Notes under the pieces: generated by a model
What the model was told of the DNA's origin: nothing
Seen by the model: the letters and a program-made list of their open reading frames with translations, nothing else
Database searches by the model: none
Program-made: the position numbers and the translations under genes
Source: Gonium pectorale
Lineage: Eukaryota > Chlorophyta > Chlorophyceae > Chlamydomonadales > Volvocaceae
NCBI GenBank assembly: GCA_001584585.1
Contig: LSYV01000019.1
Location: forward strand, 872,252 to 899,516
Length of the DNA: 27,265 nt
Direction: 5' to 3'
Shown: positions 24,501 to 27,265 of the stretch, piece by piece
Numbering within the stretch: position 1 is the stretch's first letter
How the letters are laid out: each line of letters begins with the position of its first letter

Positions 24501-27052
24501 AGGGTGGGGCGACGGCGAAGGGGTGATGAGCGAGAGTCGTGGGTATGCAAATTTCCATGCGGCTGTGGGAACCCGATGTCGCGGGCGTTGAACGGGAACG
24601 CCCGGACGTGGGCGTACGTGGTTGGTGAAAGCAATACAGGTTATTGCATGGGACGCTGACTGGGTCATAGGAAGGAGGGCTGCAGTCCTTGCTTACTCAG
24701 GGGCGTGCGGGCGGGCGCGCTGGGCGGGGTTGTGCAGGTGGTGGCGCACCTGCGGTGCCCCCATCCACCCGAGGCTATGACGCGTCCTGCGGCCTTGGAG
24801 CATGGCCAACCTGCGCTGGCGCGGCACTGCTCCCCACAAGCCCCCGAAACCCCTGCTCCGTGCCCGCACCTCCATCACCCCCCCTTGGCTCGCGCTCACA
24901 CCGCTCCTCCCGCCCGCCGGCCCCGCCCCCTCGCCCGCCTACCGCCCGGCCCCGCCTGCCCCCAGGTTCGACGTGGACAAGCGGCGCTGGTCGCGCATCG
25001 ACTCGCCCAACGGCCCCCCGCCCCGCTCCGCGCACCAAGCGGTCATCGTCAAGAACACCATGCTGGTCTTTGGGGGCGAGTTCACCTCCCCCAACCAGGA
25101 GCGCTTCCACCACTACAAGGTGGGGCTCTGTGGAACCTGCGTTTCACGGTCATGCCCTCTGCGTGCGTGCGTGCACTCTTCGTGGTGCGTTCGCCCTGGG
25201 CGCCCAGGCGGCGTCCTGGGGTGTGGAGAAGGTTAAGGGGCGCTGGGGCAAAGCCCGCGGCCCGTAGCCAGGCATGGTGATGCGCGGCTCCCTCCTCAGC
25301 CCCACCTCGTCCTTGGTGCTCCGATCCCGCCAATTGAGCAAGTGTCTGCACGCAGACATCCCAGCGGGAAGGTTCCGTGCCCTTTGCGACCGGCCACAGA
25401 GCCGTTGCTGCCCCCACAGGACTGGGGAACGCGACCGGATACCAGTGCTTTCTCATGTTAGTAAATCGTTCTCCTCATGCAGCTAAGGGGGCTCCGCACC
25501 CATGATGGTCGCCTACCGTTCCGCGCCTCTGCTGTCCCGCAGGACCTATGGCGGCTGGATCTGACGACCTGGGAGTGGGACTGCCTGCCCAGCAAGGGCG
25601 GTCCCTCGGCCCGCTCCGGCCACCGCATGGCGCTACAGCCGCTGAAGAACCGGCTGCTGCTGTTTGGGGGTTTCTACGACACCGGCCGCGAGGTCAAGTG
25701 AGGAGGGCAGGGAGTGCGGGGGGGGGGTGCGGAACAGGGTGGGTGGGAGCTGCGGGCGGACGCGGAAGGCGGGCTTGAGGGGTTCTTTGCGTGTGGCGTG
25801 TTCTGGCGTACGAGTCTAAGTGGCGCGTGGCGGGGATGAGCACAGCGGTGGTCTGAGACGTGGCACGGGAAGCACCATCCTGTGCTACCGGCATCTCACA
25901 ATACGGCGTTAATCACCATCATTCAAACGCTTTTCATCCCGGCTAGCAATGCCAATGCGAGGTTGCGGGTGCCCCGTGGCCGGCACCCATGGGCAGGTAC
26001 TACAACGACCTGTGGGAGCTTAACCTGGAGACCATGAAGTGGACCAGCCTGGGCGCCGGCCCGGCCGGCAACGCGGGCGCGGGCGCGCCGTGGCCGTCGC
26101 CGCGCAGCGGCTGCGGCCTGGCGGTGGTGGGCGACGCGCTGTGGGTGTTTGGCGGCTACAGCAAGGTGTGTGCATGTGTGGGGAAGCGGGGGTGATGGCC
26201 GCGCGGCTGCGCCGCTGTACGGGTTGCGAGGCCTGCGGCCGTGGGTGGGGTCGGAGGGAAGCACGCCACTGGGGTGTAATAGGACTCCAGTGTGCGGAAG
26301 CCACGTAGCACGTAGCAGCGCGATGGGGTGGAGGGCGATGGACGGGCTGGTGGATGGGACGGGCGCCCGACCGACCCAGTGGCCTCGCAGCCGTCTCGCT
26401 CGCGGCCGATGATGGGTGGGGGTCGACAATCCGACGCGCCCATTCAGCGCATGGCCGCTTCATACACAGCCTCACAGCGTCGTTACCGAAATCCTGAAGC
26501 CGTGTCGATTCTCTCAACAGGCCAAGGACGAGGAGGACGAGGACCTGGAGCACGGCAAGACCATGGACGACGTATGGGTCTGCAACCTCACCACGATTAC
26601 GGTACGATCCGGGTGGTCGGCGGGTGGTTGAGGGAAGGCGAGGTGGAAGCGGCGGGAGGCGGTTGGGGGATTCCGCCGCTTCGAAAGCCACTGTGCAAGG
26701 CAGAGTTCACTGCATGAAACGTGCCATCTCCCAAACCGTTCGTGAAATTGCAACGACGAGTATTTCTGCAGAGGGACGAAGTCGTCGAGAGGAGATGGTG
26801 CTCACCCAGCTCGCATGCAAACGCAAACACCCTCGTCACGAATACGGCACATATCGACGATGTGCAACGTGCCGTATCGTGACCGTACCTACCCTTCCAT
26901 CCTGGTTCCATGCCGCACCGCAGTGGGAGCGCGTCAAGAAGGTGGGCATGGCGCCCGGCGCGCGCGCCTCCTTCTCCCTCGCCGTGCATCCGCACCCCAA
27001 GGCGGGCCCGCGCGCCTTCGTGTTCGGCGGCGTGTCGGACAACGAGGCCAAG
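21584..27052 (+). CDS. Kelch-repeat protein, KLHDC4-like (partial, runs off the window)
   Basis: Beta-propeller scaffold protein; eukaryotic orthologues of KLHDC4 are conserved but poorly characterised. Exons: 21584-21650, 22198-22272, 23437-23576, 24375-24457, 24966-25119, 25543-25697, 25997-26165, 26521-26601, 26924-27052. They join in phase to 351 codons with GT/AG borders. The Lys/Arg/Glu-rich N-terminus (MGSGRDKRKKAKERK..., EKKTAKNEAKKERR) is followed by an acidic helix (DEDDIDALLLRMALEERQKK), as in KLHDC4. Kelch blades follow with FIFMLGGEY, TMLVFGGEFTSPNQERFHHYK, RLLLFGGFYDTGREVKYYND, DALWVFGGYSK and AFVFGGVSD, each with the paired glycines. A short acidic insert (KDEEDEDLEHGKTMDD) sits before the last blade seen. 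The last donor is at 27053, and no further exon is recognised before the edge, so the final blade and C-terminus lie outside. The basic N-terminus would suit a nuclear or nucleolar location (inference). Confidence 0.88.
22273..23436 (+). other. Large intron 2 of the kelch gene
   Basis: At 1164 nt this is the longest intron of the gene. It holds a diverged duplication of a word like GARCAGGCGGCCAGYGGGTG (near 22370 and 22508) and two GATGGCACGGGC words near 23190 and 23230. No coding segment with homology to a known family was seen within it, and the bordering exons join cleanly without it. Confidence 0.6.
23922..24012. repeat. 13-bp minisatellite, seven copies (kelch gene intron 3)
   Basis: The unit GGGCTGCCTCTCC is repeated seven times without spacing, with single-base variants in copies 2, 4 and 7. 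It lies in the intron between kelch exons 3 and 4. Confidence 0.95.
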
Positions 27053-27265
27053 GTGCGTTTTGGGGGGGGGGGGGAACGGCTTGTTGAAGGGAAAGGAGAA
27101 TGAACAACGACGAGCTGGTCGCCAGCAGCGTAAGTCCAGTCCGGCGGCCAAGCCGGTCGGGGGGGATGGGGTATGTGTTACGTCATGCGAATGTGCGTGC
27201 TTGTGGACAGGCTGCAAACAGACTAGGCGAGGTAGGCGAGCGAGGCGAGGCAAACAGTCGCGCAG
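27053..27265 (+). other. Intron 9 of the kelch gene, up to the window edge
   Basis: Starts with a GTGCGTTTT donor followed by a G11 homopolymer. No downstream kelch exon (the expected NDLY...W motif) is visible before the end of the window. Confidence 0.6.

Overview
The window looks like nuclear DNA of a volvocine green alga (Chlamydomonas/Volvox relatives). The evidence is very high GC, GC-rich coding sequence broken by many introns of roughly 200-1600 nt with GTGNG donors and CAG acceptors, abundant intronic minisatellites, and a TKL-type kinase of the kind expanded in Chlamydomonas. There is an 890-base assembly gap (Ns, 12714-13603). No prokaryotic features, rRNA, tRNA or CRISPR were seen.

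Layout. (1) 1-2669: no recognisable gene; short direct repeats and a TATTTAAG element near the left end, and probably the 3' UTR of the next gene at the right. (2) 2670-16105, minus strand: one large gene that I could resolve into 21 phase-consistent exons (3981 nt, 1326 aa). It encodes a receptor-like protein kinase with a signal peptide, a beta-helix-like/Cys-containing ectodomain, one membrane span, a long basic/low-complexity juxtamembrane segment, a TKL-type kinase domain with three big insertions, and an Ala/Gly-rich tail. Its introns carry nearly all the minisatellites in the window. (3) 16106-18516: gene-free; flanks the 5' end of the kinase gene and the 3' end of the next one. (4) 18517-21179, minus strand: a three-exon, 700-aa Eyes-absent (EYA) family HAD phosphatase with a Tyr/His/Gln/Pro-rich N-terminus. 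(5) 21180-21583: a 404-bp head-to-head spacer. (6) 21584 to the right edge, plus strand: the first nine exons (351 aa) of a KLHDC4-like kelch-repeat protein, cut off by the window end.

Exon coordinates come from reading conserved protein motifs across frames and requiring GT/AG borders with matching phase. Every junction closes in frame, which is strong internal support, but no transcript evidence was available. The three genes do not obviously form one pathway. The EYA and KLHDC4 genes are divergent neighbours that may share a promoter; the kinase and EYA genes are co-oriented but about 2.4 kb apart. I found no convincing novel multi-gene system. The most interesting points are the EYA N-terminus, the heavily inserted kinase with repeat-filled introns whose retention would stay open in frame, and the repeat-flanked gap.
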